Shown in pieces: positions 47,766 through 60,300 of a stretch of DNA of 64,000 nt (the stretch's first letter is position 1; each line of letters starts with the position of its first letter). Below the pieces are notes generated by a model. That model was not told the DNA's origin. It made no database searches and saw only the letters and a program-made list of their open reading frames with translations. Position numbers and translations under genes: made by a program. Source of the DNA: Oryza sativa Japonica Group (lineage: Eukaryota > Streptophyta > Magnoliopsida > Poales > Poaceae); contig NC_089037.1 in the NCBI RefSeq assembly GCF_034140825.1, positions 35,741,001 to 35,805,000 of the forward strand, written 5' to 3'.

Positions 47766-48858
47766 TGTTGGAATTAATAGATGGGCTAAGGCCAATTCAA
47801 AGATTAATTCTTTAGAAAATCACAAAAGCCCATCTCATAAGATGGTATGTATGTGAGTTTAATACCACTTTGCTTATTATAGGAGAGGGAACCTCCTTAA
47901 AAGGGAGGATGCCCTCCTAGCCACTTGAAGCATGTGTGGTGGAGAGAAGAGGGGGGAAATACACGCGCTCGCCCTGTCTCGCAGGGCAGGGTTGTTTTGC
48001 TGCGGGAAATTCGGATTTGTTTTGTTTTGGAAACATTCCAAAAAATCTGGTGCGTGAAAACGGCATGGAGTTGCGCGACTTATCCGGTTTGCTGCGGGAA
48101 ATTCGGATTTGTTTTGTTTTGGAAACATTCCGCTGCGGAAAATTCGGATTTGTTTTGTTTTGGAAACATTCTGAAAAATCCGTTGCGTGAAAACGGCATG
48201 GAGTCCGAATAAGTTATGCGCGACTTATCCGGTTTGCTGCGGGAAATTCGGATTTGTTTTGTTTTGGAAACATTACGAAAAATCCGGTGTGTGAAAACGG
48301 CGTGGAGTCCGAATAAGTTACGCGCGACTTATCCGGTTCGGTTACGCGGAGTGAAGATCATGCGGGCGCCCTGATCAAGCGACCTATCTCTATATAAACC
48401 GAGTCGCTGCCTTCACGCAACACACACGAAATCAATCTAGGGTTTGCCTCCTCTGTACTGCGCCGTCGCTCGTAGACTACTACATCCCGCTCGCCGGCGT
48501 GCACCGGCGATCGGGAGAGCAGGTCTCCGGAACCTCTGCCTTCGACGTCTTGCACCGGGAGAAGGCGGCAATAAGATTTTTGGGAAGCGCTTCGCGCGAC
48601 TGCTCCCTGTTCGTCCGTGACGGCTCGCCTTCCTCTCCGCTCACGTGCTGCACGTCTTCATCGACGCCCGCAACCACGAGTAGTTCCTGCCGAGCAACCG
48701 GTCTTTCCGCCACCTCGATACGTGTTCGACATGTTGCGCATATTTGATCTGTTCATGTTTTACTACTTAGTTTACATGTGTAGATCTAATGATGCGTTCA
48801 ATCTAGTTTGCATCTGAAATGTAATAAATTAAATCATTATGTGCTTATAATTTCAACA
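47766..48858 (+). mobile_element. Solo LTR of an LTR retrotransposon, copy 1 (1,093 bp)
   Basis: It starts TGTTGGAATTAATAG and ends TTTCAACA. A perfect 5-bp target duplication AGACA flanks it (47761-47765 and 48859-48863). It has a TATA-like CTATATAAACC near 48391, and several internal repeats around 47996-48345 built on CGGATTTGTTTTGTTTTGGA. There is no internal coding region, so it is a recombined fossil. The TGTTGG...CAACA ends suggest Ty1/copia, but the family is not settled. Clean flanks suggest a moderately young insertion. Confidence 0.88.
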
Positions 48859-49490
48859 AGACATTCACAACATTAACAGTTTAGCTGTTAGATGGAATCG
48901 GCAGCATAATATTTACATGGGTATTACTACCGCTGCGTATTTTGCCACAGGTAGACAAATCAAGTGTGCTTGGCGACAAGAGATTTGCTATTATTGCAGA
49001 GAGCTTAGAGCTCCATCAACATGGACAAAAATACAGCACCGGTATAGTTCATGAAAGGTCTGTTTGCTATAAACAGATCCGGGATAACAATGTGGGGGTA
49101 AAGTACGGTCTGGATTTCCCAAGAACAGATCCAGGATTTTCTTGATACAAATGCTCTCGAAGCTCTACATGAAAAGCATCACAAGTGATCCATAAGCATA
49201 TATTAGACAGGCATATGCTAAAAGAATATCTACTTTTTCATGCACTATGTCATATGGGAAGCCTATGTTTACAATGTACATTAGTTTCAGTACGGGCAAG
49301 CCAAGAATATTGTGCAAGTACACTCCGGTTTCATGAAATTAATGGACCAAAATATTTTTTTTAGTTGCGCCAATAAATAAATGCATGCAACCTTAATATC
49401 TTGTTTTATTGCGCAAATCAAGATGAGCATAACAATATACTGATATGTCCACACAACAGATTGCATAGTATTAATCTCTTGCCTATCACA

Positions 49491-51991
49491 TCAAGTAGAA
49501 AATGACCGCTTGCGCTTCTGAACATCAAACTCAACATCAATGAGGCCGGTTATACCAGCTTTGATCTTCTGTCCTGGTCGTACTGGGCCTACACCCTCAG
49601 GAGTACCTGCAGAGGAATTCATTAATAACCCCCACAATCACAACTCTAATGCACAACAAACTGTTCTCCAAAAATGTGATTTACCGGTCAGTATAACATC
49701 ACCCTCCATTAATGTCATGATGGAACTGATATAACTTATTAGAGATGGTATCTTGAATATCATATCACTTGTAGATCCCTTCTGCCTAAGTTCATCATCA
49801 ACCTGGACAAGATTTCTCTATGCTTGTTAATAATTTGTTGTACTTTCTACTTCTTAGGGGGCAAATGAATAGATTCACTACATGCCTACATATTTGTATA
49901 GTTACCTTTAGCCAGAGCTCTAGATCATCAGGATTAGCTACATCTGATTTTGGAATCTGTTCAATAGAGCAAGAATCATCAAGGAAAGTCAAATGCATTG
50001 GATGCAGCAATGGAATTATGTAGTTCATATTCAGTAGAATGACATCGGCAGCATTCAGAGAATACGATCCACGACCAACAAAAGGAGATGCCAATCTGTA
50101 ACTAGTATCCTGTGGTTCTTTTCATATGATATTGACTCACCTTTTCCAGCATTCTATGATTTATTTCTATCCATTAATAATCATAAAGATTACTGGTGTA
50201 TATTCCGTCTCTTCAGTTATCCACTACTTTGAATATGGTACTTGGAACTATTTATTACAAGCAAATACATGGAAATGAAAAATAACGTGTCGAGTCACCA
50301 CCTGAACCAGTTTCTTTAAGCAAGAGAACACATTGCTTACCACTGCACTAATTGGAGTGAAGGTGTCCTGTGCTTTACCCAAAGTCCAAGGAAGACCTGC
50401 AGACTACAGAGTACATTGGTTTCTAAGTATAAAACATAGTACAAGACTGAAAAGTTATCTTACATTAAGAAACTATGTGATTGATTCATACAAGTACCAA
50501 GGATACAACTGCCAATTAGTTACCATGATTTTGCACAAAAATAGTTATAAAAAACATTGTGTGTATATGATCAAACAAGATAGTGGTAACCAAATTCAAA
50601 AGAAACAAATAGTTCTTGTTCTAGTAGCTTATACAATTATTAGTTGATATGATTGCATGAACATAATAAAGAAGCAGCTACTGAGATTATAGTGTGCAGC
50701 TTGTTGCTGAATTTCTTTTATCAATTTGAATGTTATGCTCTTATCTATCCTCTGAAACTACCAAGGATGATAGATGGCAATAAGGTGACAAGACCAAAGA
50801 AAACTAGGGCAGCTAGTGCACACCTTAGCCGCAGACTGAAGTTCTCTTGCTGTCATGTCCAAAGCAAGTGCATAACCTGGGAAATCCAAAGATATACCAT
50901 TAGTTATAATTGTACTTTGTCACTGAAAGGGGAAAACTGAAAACCAGTATAGCTTTTTGTTGACTCGTAGAACCCACATTAACAAATACTAGCATAAAAG
51001 AAAGAGTAATAGTGAACAATCTGCTACTTACTGTAGCATAATTTGGTATTGAACCAAACAATAAGATCAATTTCACTACCATGATTATTTAGAGAACATG
51101 AAGCAACCAACGATAAAAGAAAATGTGACTATGTTAACGAATACTCCTCACTAATGAGACTTTCATGAGCCTGGTCATGGCAAAACAGGCATTGAACAAG
51201 CAGATGGCTAAGAGCTTAAAATTCCATGTCTGAATTTTTCTACCAAGCCTGTCAAATGTATATGGACAAAGTTTACCGGAATTGCTGAAAGAGTGAAATT
51301 TATATGTCCTATAGTTGTCCACTTTCAGTCTAAGTCTCTAAGGCCTGCTCAAATAGTTCTGAATGGCAATTCCAAGGTTCTAGTACGTAGTTTTCACAGA
51401 ACAAAGCATATCGGCATCTCCTATTCGGATTTTTCGGTGGAAATCATATTTTGATTTATTTACCAAACTTGTGATTTTCTTCCATGATCAGGGATATAGA
51501 AGTATACAACTCATCACACAACTAATCAGCTGAAAGGATGCCACCAGTTTAGATTAGATCCATTTTATCACAGCACATCCTAGATTATCAATTACCTCCT
51601 ACGAAGTCCATGGCGGATGCTTCGGGGACGTCGCGCGCGCGCTGGGAGATGACAACGGCAAGCTCGACCTCGTGGTGCAGCGACTCGACCGGCTCCGGCA
51701 CCTCGATGGCGGCGCCGGCCACGCCCGCGTGGAGGAACGACGAGGTGGGCTTCAGGAACAGCACCGGCTCCTGCAACCAGACGCGGCACGGGCACCACCG
51801 ACGCCGGATCAGGGCACCCCGCGGGAAGAAGGCGACCGGAGAACCCACCGCCGCCAGTGGTGGTTCGGGATTGGAGAGTACTGTACCTTGGGGACGGGGT
51901 TCCCGAGCTCCTTGGCGTGGGCGACGAAGTTGCGGCCCACCCCTACGATCTTCGTGCTGGCCGCCAGGAGCCTCTGCGCCGCCGCCGCCAT
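49491..51991 (-). CDS. Fumarylacetoacetate hydrolase-domain protein, FAHD1/acylpyruvase-like (226 aa)
   Basis: Seven exons in transcription order: 51887-51991, 51596-51770, 50824-50876, 50341-50403, 49906-49956, 49685-49802 and 49491-49606. All have GT-AG borders and the phases close exactly to 226 codons. The start [21 protein letters not shown] leads into the FAH N-terminal motif ([15 protein letters not shown]). Metal-site motifs follow in the middle ([27 protein letters not shown]). The end has [15 protein letters not shown] and QKIKAGI. Family members cleave acylpyruvates or decarboxylate oxaloacetate, in mitochondria or cytosol; the substrate here is inferred only. The short basic N terminus could be a mitochondrial signal. 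Confidence 0.92.
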
Positions 51992-52199
51992 GGCCGCCGG
52001 AGGAGAGCTGCGAGCGGCGGAGGGATGCGTCGATCGAGGAGGTGGAGGTGGTGGTGACGGGGAAGAAATGGACTCCAGCGCATGGTCAAGTGACAAAATA
52101 TACGGCCCATAAGACAAAAACCGGCATATCATGGCCCACAAGACAGACACCTGCCTTCCTGTGTCAAACTTTTATAATTTTGACAAAGTTTTGTAGCAA

Positions 52200-52376
52200 C
52201 TCTTGTAACACCAAATTAGTTTCATCAAACCTAACATTGAATGTATATGTTGATAGTACATTTGTTTGGTGTTGAAAATTTTACTATATTTTTATATAAA
52301 TTTGATTAAACCTAAAAAAATTGACTTAAAAAAAGAAAAAGAAAATCAAAAGTGGTAGTATAAAACGGAGGGAGCA
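52200..52376. mobile_element. MITE remnant with one Stowaway-type end
   Basis: The right end ATAAAACGGAGGGAG is clear; the left end is not recognisable. It lies upstream of the FAH gene start and 0.2 kb from the stop of the neighbouring epoxide hydrolase. Confidence 0.5.
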
Positions 52377-52582
52377 TAGGAATTAGTTTATAGGCATCCT
52401 AGAAGCTCTTTTAAATTCATTCAGACCCTTGAAATTTCATTGTTTGCCAAGATAGCCAAACTTGGCATTACAAAAGCTCTGCAGCATTAGCCAAACACAG
52501 CATGACAAAAGAACCACACCATCAGCCTAAAGCATTACATCCTTTATTCTCTTGAAATTATTCTTTACAGCAGTAAATTATC

Positions 52583-55171
52583 TCACAACCTCGATGATTT
52601 TGGAGAAGAAACACCCGTATTGAACTTCTTGATGTAGTTATAGATGTGATCACTGATTTCCTGTGCTCTCTCCTGCTGGATGAAGTGCCCAGCACCTTTG
52701 ATTACCACTACTTCCTCAAGCATAGGAACATCTTTCTTCAACCTACCCTTGTGTATGTAGCTTTTGACTCCTGGGAGATGGTAAGCCAGGTCACCATCCC
52801 CGACAATAAACTTTGTTGGCACTAGAACTTTTGCACCTGTCCATGGTGCCATCAGCTCCCAATTCCTGTGCATGCAGGTCAGAGGTTATGAGTTCCTGCT
52901 ACATAGGATTATATGATCATATCATGCAACCCACAACTGCGTATGTTGATGCAGTTCTCAAGTCCATGGGAGTGCATGCTTGTGATCATGACTGGTGACA
53001 AAATATTCAATATGGAAATTACTGAATAAATAATCTGTGTAGTTCAGAACAGATTTCTATATTTACCATAAGTGTTTTTTTTCTTGAATACGCAGGAGAA
53101 TTGCGAATCATCATTATATTAAGAAGAAGGAAAAGGAAAAGGTCCCGACAAACTACAAGACTGAGAAACCAAAAAGACGCACAGCACACGGCACACCCAG
53201 TCACCCACCCATACATATCCACCCTCACAAAGTGTTATGCAAACAAGAATTTCATCTCTCCGAGATCTGTTAACTGCAGTTCATATAGGTTGTGAGCTCC
53301 TGGTTAAAAACACACAACAGATGCTATGATATCTCATAGTAGTATAGAGGTATTGAATTGGACAACAGTTAATTCCAAGCAACACCATTATCTAAAAAAA
53401 AAAGTTAATTCCAAGCAACGTATGCAGTAAGACAAACAGGATACACAGCAATCAGTGACAACAGGTAAATCTAAAGGAAAAAATGTGATATTGTGCTTCA
53501 TGTTTCTCTCTCTAGTAACCTGTCAGGGAGTTCAAAAACTGTATTGCAACGTTAAACAGGTTGTATGTGTGTCTTCTTTTGGATAGAATTTAGGTATCTG
53601 GAGAAAAATAATTCGAGTGATTTGACATGTATGAATTCTGCACACAATGATTTGGTACCTTAAAAATGGCATACTTACAGGTCAAAACATCGGTAGTAAT
53701 TAATACCACCAGCGAAGCCAGTTTTTGCATACACACTTGCTACATAACTGATATCTTCCTCAGAGAGCCAAGGAGGCAATGTTACTTCCCTGTTGTTTGC
53801 CCGCATTTTTTTAATGGACATAGCAGAAGATCCTGTTGTTTGAACAATCAAGGCCAATTTGAAGAATCTCTTCAAGTCAAGACTGGCCAATTCTTTTTCA
53901 ACTCCAGGTTCCTGGCAGCCAAGATGACACTTGTGAAGGCAAATTATAAAAATTACATGACTGAGAGTCCGAACATGGTTCAGAAACAGTTGTGAAGCAC
54001 TGACTTCATGAGGACAAAACTTGTTCAGAAATGAAATTATTCCACATAGTTGTGCAAAATTGTTGTTGTTTTTCTAAGCATTATTTAGTATTTACTCATT
54101 AGCCCATGCCAATCCATTTAGCAAACTATGTATGATTGATATTTCATTTCAATGTGTACGCAAACTACAATTGGAGCTGCTCACAAAGAGGAAAAAGGGC
54201 TTGCGGCACGACTATATTACATTCCCCAAAGATCAATTGACAGGAAAATTTAACACCCCAGCCTAGCACATGCACAAAAATGAAATTTCCTGAGTATGTC
54301 TATGTTATGTGTTCATCTATATGACTAGTGTGTTAAGATGAAGAGCAGATGTGAGCACCATACCACTGGTAAGATACTAAAAGACTTCTTTTTGAAAATA
54401 AGTATTCATAGACACAACTCACTTATCCATTGCAATGAAGTGAACTATTCACTAATAAACAAAATAAGCACAATCATTCTCAAATTAGTTGATAATTAGT
54501 GGATGATAGACATTTGGGACGGGGATTTAGCTTTAATTCTTCGATTATTAAACAGATAGCAGTCGATTGGCCATTTCTGTGGCCTACGGGAACAAATTGC
54601 GCACCTGGAATCGGCAGACATAGTAATCATCGCCATACGCGCCGCGGAAGTAGTCGAGGGGCTTCTCGGCGGGGCGCCTCGGCATGAACGCGACGCTGAG
54701 GTTGACAAGCGCGCGCACCCGGTCAGGCCGCAGCAGGCACAGGTTCCACGACACGATGGCGCCCCAGTCATGCCCCACCACGAACACCTTCACCGCAACA
54801 ACGCGCGACGCGTCATCTCAGCGATTTGGGGGCGGAAAGGGGAGAGGGGGCGCGTGCTTTTTTTTTACCTGGGGGAGCTCGAGGGCGTCGAGGAGGGCGA
54901 CGAGGTCCCCGACGAGGTGGAAGATGGTGTAGGAGGTGTGCTCCGGCGGCGCGGTGGTGCCGCCGTAGCCGCGGAGGTCGGGCGCGACGCAGCGGTATCC
55001 GCGCGCGGCCAGGTGCCCCATCTGGTGGCGCCACGAGTACCACAGCTCCGGGAACCCGTGCACGAACAGCACCGCGGGAGCAGTGCCGCTGCCCGGCCCC
55101 GCCTCCGCGACGTGCATCGAGATCCCGTTCGCCTCCACCGTCCGGTGCCTTACCGCCGCCGCCGCCGCCAT
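52583..55171 (-). CDS. Soluble epoxide hydrolase, alpha/beta fold, copy 1 (333 aa)
   Basis: It opens epoxides, such as fatty-acid epoxides, to diols. Exons: 54869-55171, 54605-54787, 53679-53911 and 52583-52865; phases close to 334 codons including the stop. Oxyanion motif HGFPELW is at about residues 39-45. The nucleophile Asp108 is in VVGHDWGA. The acid partner is in the block FIVGDGDLAY. The catalytic His is in GAGHFIQQE. Lid Tyr residues are in GINYYR. The N terminus lacks a signal peptide or phosphatase domain, as usual for plant enzymes. It is a tandem paralog of the gene at 57376-60571, which lacks the last intron found here. A 25-residue Ala/Glu/Gly stretch precedes the hydrolase fold. 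Confidence 0.92.
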
Positions 55172-55399
55172 GGTCTCCTCTCCACTCCGTCGCGCGACGC
55201 GGCGACGACGTGCGGTGCTCTGCTACTGGCTGTGAACCTGCTGATTACCCGAGGTAGTTGGAGATAGTTGACTGACATGTGGGTCCAGTTTCCTGGATGG
55301 GCCGATGTGATACTGGGCCTAGTTCCTTTAGTTTCCAAATGCAAAGTGGCCCAGGACGGATAGAGCATTTGCATCGCAAAGCATGGTCAATTATACCAA
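55172..55399. other. Promoter region of epoxide hydrolase copy 1
   Basis: GC-rich near the start codon, with GGGCC motifs; no clear TATA box seen. Confidence 0.4.
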
Positions 55400-57232
55400 A
55401 TCAATGCATCATCCAAACATTGGGAAGAAAATTACACAGGAATTCAGTCTTTTACTTATCAGTAGGACTTTGCTTCTTTGCGTGACAGCTGTATAATACG
55501 AATCTCAAAGCAACATGTCTTCATCCCTGATTTCCCCAGAGACTTGACTTGACGAGTAAACGCGTTCTCCTGCCGCCGCCGCACGCCAGTATCCTTGGCG
55601 GTGCCCCCTCGCTTCGGCCCTTCCTTGCGTCCTTGTGGGCTGTGGCCCTCCGCGCCTCTCGTCGTGGCGGCCAGCGGTGCTAGCGGCAGCTAAGTGGTTT
55701 GCACGTGTTGACCAGCCGACTCTTTGTTAGACTAACTTTGCAGGTAGTGGGGATTATCACTTAGTTCTCGCCAGCACTTACGTTGTCAATTGAAAAGAAG
55801 TTCAACAGCTAAAAGACAATGGACTAGGCATGCCTATAAGACTTCACCATGGTCTTGGTGATGTGCTTCTATGATCTCGTGATGGCTTTTCTCTGGCAGA
55901 CAATGGGTAGGCATGCCTTCAGGAGTTAGGTCCTTGCCATGGACCCTGTTGGAATTAATAGATGGGCTAAGGCACATTCAAAGATTAATTCTTTGGAAAA
56001 TCATAAAAGCCCACCTCATGAGATGGCATGCATGTGGAGTTTAGTACCACCTTGCTTATTCTAGGAGAGGGGGACCTCCTTAAAAGCGAGGATGCCCTCC
56101 TAGCCACTTGAAGCATGTGTGGTAGAGAGAAGAGGGGAAACACGCGCGCGCTCGCTCGCCTGGCAGGGCAAGCGGCGCGCGTGCACGACGTTACTACGCG
56201 TCGAATGGTTCGAAAAATTGGCTCCTCACCCTTGCGGATAGGTTACGCGCGACTTATCCGAATTTGTTTTGTTTTGGAAACATTCCGGACGGTTCGAAAA
56301 ATTGGCTCCTCACCCTTGTGCAGATGTAGCCTCCTTGTGAAAACGGCATGGAGTCCGGATAGGTTACGCGCGACTTATCCGGATTTGTTTTGTTTTGGAA
56401 ACATTTCGGACTTATCCGGATTTGTTTTGTTTTGGAAACATTCCGAAAAATCCGGTGCGTGAAAACGGCATGGAGTCCGGATAGGTTACGCGCGACTTAT
56501 CCGGTTCGGTTTACGCGGGCGCCCTGATCAGGCGATCTATCTCTATATAAACCGAGCCGCCGCCTTCACGCAACACATGCGAAATCAATCTAGGGTTTGC
56601 CTCCTACTCTGTACTGCGCCGTCGCTTGTAGATTACTCCATCCCGCTCGCCGGCGTGCACCGGCGATCGGGAGAGCAGGTCTCCGGAACCTCTGCCTTCG
56701 ACGTCCTACACCGGGAGAAGGCGGCAATAAGGTTTTTGGGAAGCGCTTCGCGCGACTGCTCCCTGTTAGTCCGCGACGGCTCGCCTTCCTCTCCGCTCGC
56801 GTGCTTCGCGCCTTTGTCGACGCTCGCAACCGCGAGTAGTTCCTGTCGAGCAACCGGTCTTTCCGTCACCTCGGTACATGTTCGACATGTTGCGCATATT
56901 TGATCTGTTCATGTTTTACTGCTTAGTTTACATGTGTAGATCTAATGATGCATTCAATCTAGTTTATATCTGCAATGTCATGATTTATTTATGGAATAAA
57001 TTAAATTATTATGTGCTTATAATTTCAATAGACCCATGGTCGGATAAGATGTTGGTCTCCTGCAGAAGGAGGAAGAGAACTCATGAAGAAAAGACAATGA
57101 GGAATTGGAGAAGAGGAGGAATCATGCTTTGAGATTTGGACTGGACAGGTGTCAAACAAATAAACAAAGTCCTACCGATGAGTAAAAGACTGAAGTCTTA
57201 TGAAATTTTCTTCCCAAACATTGAAATTTCAT
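55400..57232. mobile_element. Long-TIR DNA element (Mutator-like?) hosting a solo LTR
   Basis: About 110 bp at 55400-55520 is the inverse of 57119-57230. Shared blocks include TTGGGAAGAAAATT, TTCAGTCTTTTACT, GTAGGACTTTG and AATCTCAAAGCA. Without the LTR at 55947-57030 the element would be about 750 bp. It carries a GC-rich patch at 55560-55700 but no recognisable transposase. The target duplication was not found, so the exact ends are uncertain. Confidence 0.6.
55947..57030 (+). mobile_element. Solo LTR, copy 2 of the same family (1,084 bp)
   Basis: Same orientation and layout as the LTR at 47766-48858, including the internal CGGATTTGTTTTGTTTTGGA repeats (about 56210-56510) and a CTATATAAACC box. 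Its own 5-bp target duplication GACCC (55942-55946 and 57031-57035) shows an independent insertion. The two copies differ in repeat arrangement and scattered positions. No internal region remains. Confidence 0.88.
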
Positions 57233-57375
57233 AGGAATACGGTCCAAATTACAACAACATTTGGTCACATATACGTTGACACTGATTGGCACACACGCTT
57301 GTTTGAAGAGTTTTTTTTTTTGTTTTTTTTTTACGGCGATGAATTGCATCTGACAGTTGAGTTGAGTTGAGCGCT

Positions 57376-60300
57376 TCAGTTGGGTTGGGGTATGAACTTG
57401 GTGATGAAGTTGTAGATAAGGTCGCTGACCTCCTCAGCCCTCTCCTGCTGGATGAAGTGGCCGGCGCCGGGGATGACGACGACGTCCTCGAGCAGCGGCA
57501 CCTCGGCCTTGAGCCCGCCCTTGTGCAGGTAGTCCTGGATGCCGGCGTAGTGGTACGTCAGGTCGCCGTCCCCGACGATGAACTTGGTCGGCACCTGCAC
57601 CTTGGCGTCCGCCCATGGCGCCGCCATCTCCCAGTTCCTGTCCATGTTGCGGTAGTAGTTGATGCCGCCGGTGAAGCCCGTCCTCTCGAACGCGGCGGCG
57701 AAGTAGTCGATGTCCTCCTCCGTTAGCCAGGCCGGCAGCGGCAGCGGCGGCGGCGGCGGCGACTCCTCGCTCTCCGGCTTGCCGGCCTTGTGGACGGTGA
57801 AGCGGTTGCACAGTGTCCGCCTTATGATGTGCCTCGCGTGCGCCGGCGCGAACTCCTCCTCCGCAACGCCAGGCTCCTGCAAACAGCAACAATTAGCGGC
57901 CGGTATTGGGCCAGATTATCCTGTGCAATTGGGCCTCATAAATGGGCCGCCGGCCCAGAGAGGATGAAAGGTAAGTGGTCTCATGTATGGCAGTGGCTGA
58001 ACCGACCAGAGGTGATCACGTACAAGAATGTAGTAGTAAAAGATTACCTAGAGAATCGATATCTTTCGATGAGAAACGGAATGGCCAAGTAACCTCAGGG
58101 CAAGTAATTAGGGCTTAATCTCTCAATTCCCTATTTCGGCTTGATTTGCTCCCTCCCTGCACCTCTATAAAATGGCACGCACGTAGTGCTCAGTTGATCA
58201 ATCGATCAGAAGCAGATAGAGCTTTCTGTTGCGTCAATGGCGGAGATCATCCTGAACAACCACTGCGAGGGCTGCGCGATCGACATCCGCAAGGCCGTCG
58301 AGAAAATGTTCGGTAAGAAGCTAGATGATGTGTGCAGTGCCAGTGCATTTTTGTCATGGCGATCGATTTGACATTTTGGGCTGCGTGCGTGCGTGCGTGC
58401 GTGGGGGTGCAGGGGTAAAGAGGGTTTGGGTGGACATGTATGGGCGGCGGGTGGTGATCGCCGGCCGAAAGGTCGACGCGACGAAGCTCAGAGAGCGACT
58501 CAGGCGGAAGACCGGCAAGTCAGTCACCATCGTCAGCGACGGCACGCCGCCGCCGCCGCCCGACGACGTCCCCTTTGTCGGGATGATGCACCTGGCGCCG
58601 TCGCCGCCCTACTACCCATTGCCCGCGCCGCCTCCGCCGCCGCCGCCGGGGAGCTACCTGTACGGCGGCAACTACCCCTGCCAGAACCCGTACCACCAGT
58701 ACGTTCAAGGAGGCATGCCGGCGCGCTTCGTCGGCGACGACACCTACGACGACGGATGCTGCTCCATGCAGTGACCGATCGTGCTACTACCAGTCGTAGA
58801 CGAATAACGGAATAAGCCAACACGTAGTATTTCATCTACTGTTCCATCGGAGACACCAACAGTAGTAGCAGTATGCATTTTTTTTTTCTTGTACTGCGAC
58901 CACGCACTGTACCGGTCAGGCTATCGAGTCCGTGCAGGAGAAAATTTCGCTACTCCGGCTGGACCGCTGGTTCTGATCCGTTTGGGACTTTGAACAATAT
59001 TTACGATAGTATTATTCTACTACTAGTAGCATATATAAAAAAGGTTCGTTTGCGTCTATCTGCTCACGAGTTCTACCTAATTTTCTCCCATGCTGCATGT
59101 TGTAGTAGCTTCAAAGTAGAAGAAATATATATGCATATCATTCGTTACTTATTATAAGTCGTTTAATTTTTTTCTTAGTCAAACTTCTTAAAATTTAATT
59201 AAAATATAAAAAAATATAGCAATATTTTTAATACAAAACAAACATATTATCAAACTATATTAAATTTAATAAAATTAATTTGGTGTTATAAATATTACCG
59301 TTTTTTCTATAAATTTGATTAAATCTAACGAACTTTAATTAAAAAAATAAACAGTCGAATAGCTTATAAGTATATAATATGAAACGGAGGAAACGATAAG
59401 TACGTAGAGGAAATGGCAGAGGATGAGGTTCTGTGTATTGAACCTGGAAGCGGCAGATGTAGTAGGTGGGGCCGTAGGCCTTGTGGAAGTGATCGGTGGT
59501 CTTGATGGCGTCGGCGCCGGAGCGGATGAAGACGTGGCGCATGAAGGCGACGCTGGTGTTGACGAGCGCCGTCACGCGATCCGGCCGGAACAGGCACATG
59601 TACCACGCGATTATCGCGCCCCAGTCGTGCCCCACCACGAACACCTGCTTCAATCCAAAACCAGATCAGATCAGATCAGCCTCTAAGTTTTATTTGCAAC
59701 AGCTAGTAGAAAATCTTGTAAATAAAAAAAAATTCACTAGTAGTGACGAATTGGCATTTAATTATTAGTAGTACTCTAGTTCTGCTTGATTTGATTAATA
59801 AGTTCCAAGATTTTCAGTACTGATCTGCTTAAGTACATAGCATTGACAGATTAGTCGTGGAGTCGTTGGATGATGCCAATCAAATTGACAGGCAAGCCAC
59901 GGCGTCACGTTGGGTTGGGATATGCCCATATTTTTTTTTCATTCCGTCTACCCATTGTTGATGCCGCCTTCAGTTTGAACTTTGAACCGTATCGAAGCAC
60001 TATCGAACAAAACAGTCAACTTCTTTGCGCTCACATCACAAAGCCAAATCAACCAAAAGCAATTTTAAAAATGGCAGCCTTTTCATTCGCTATCCATGTT
60101 CGACGCTTCTAGGGATCACGTATTTTATTTTATTTAGATAATGATCACATATTCGCATATTTTAATTAATAGCGGAATCAAACAATTTAAGCGCATGTGA
60201 TTAATCAATTAACAGTAAATCAAAGCGTGGTTTGCATCTGCTAAGCTCGTACGTACCTTGGCGAGGCCGAGGGCGTCGAGGAGCGCGACGAGGTCGCCGA

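Noticed and set aside
47766-57030. The two similar LTRs as the two ends of one retrotransposon
   Set aside because: They have different 5-bp target duplications, and ordinary host genes (FAH, epoxide hydrolase copy 1) lie between them. They are independent solo LTRs.
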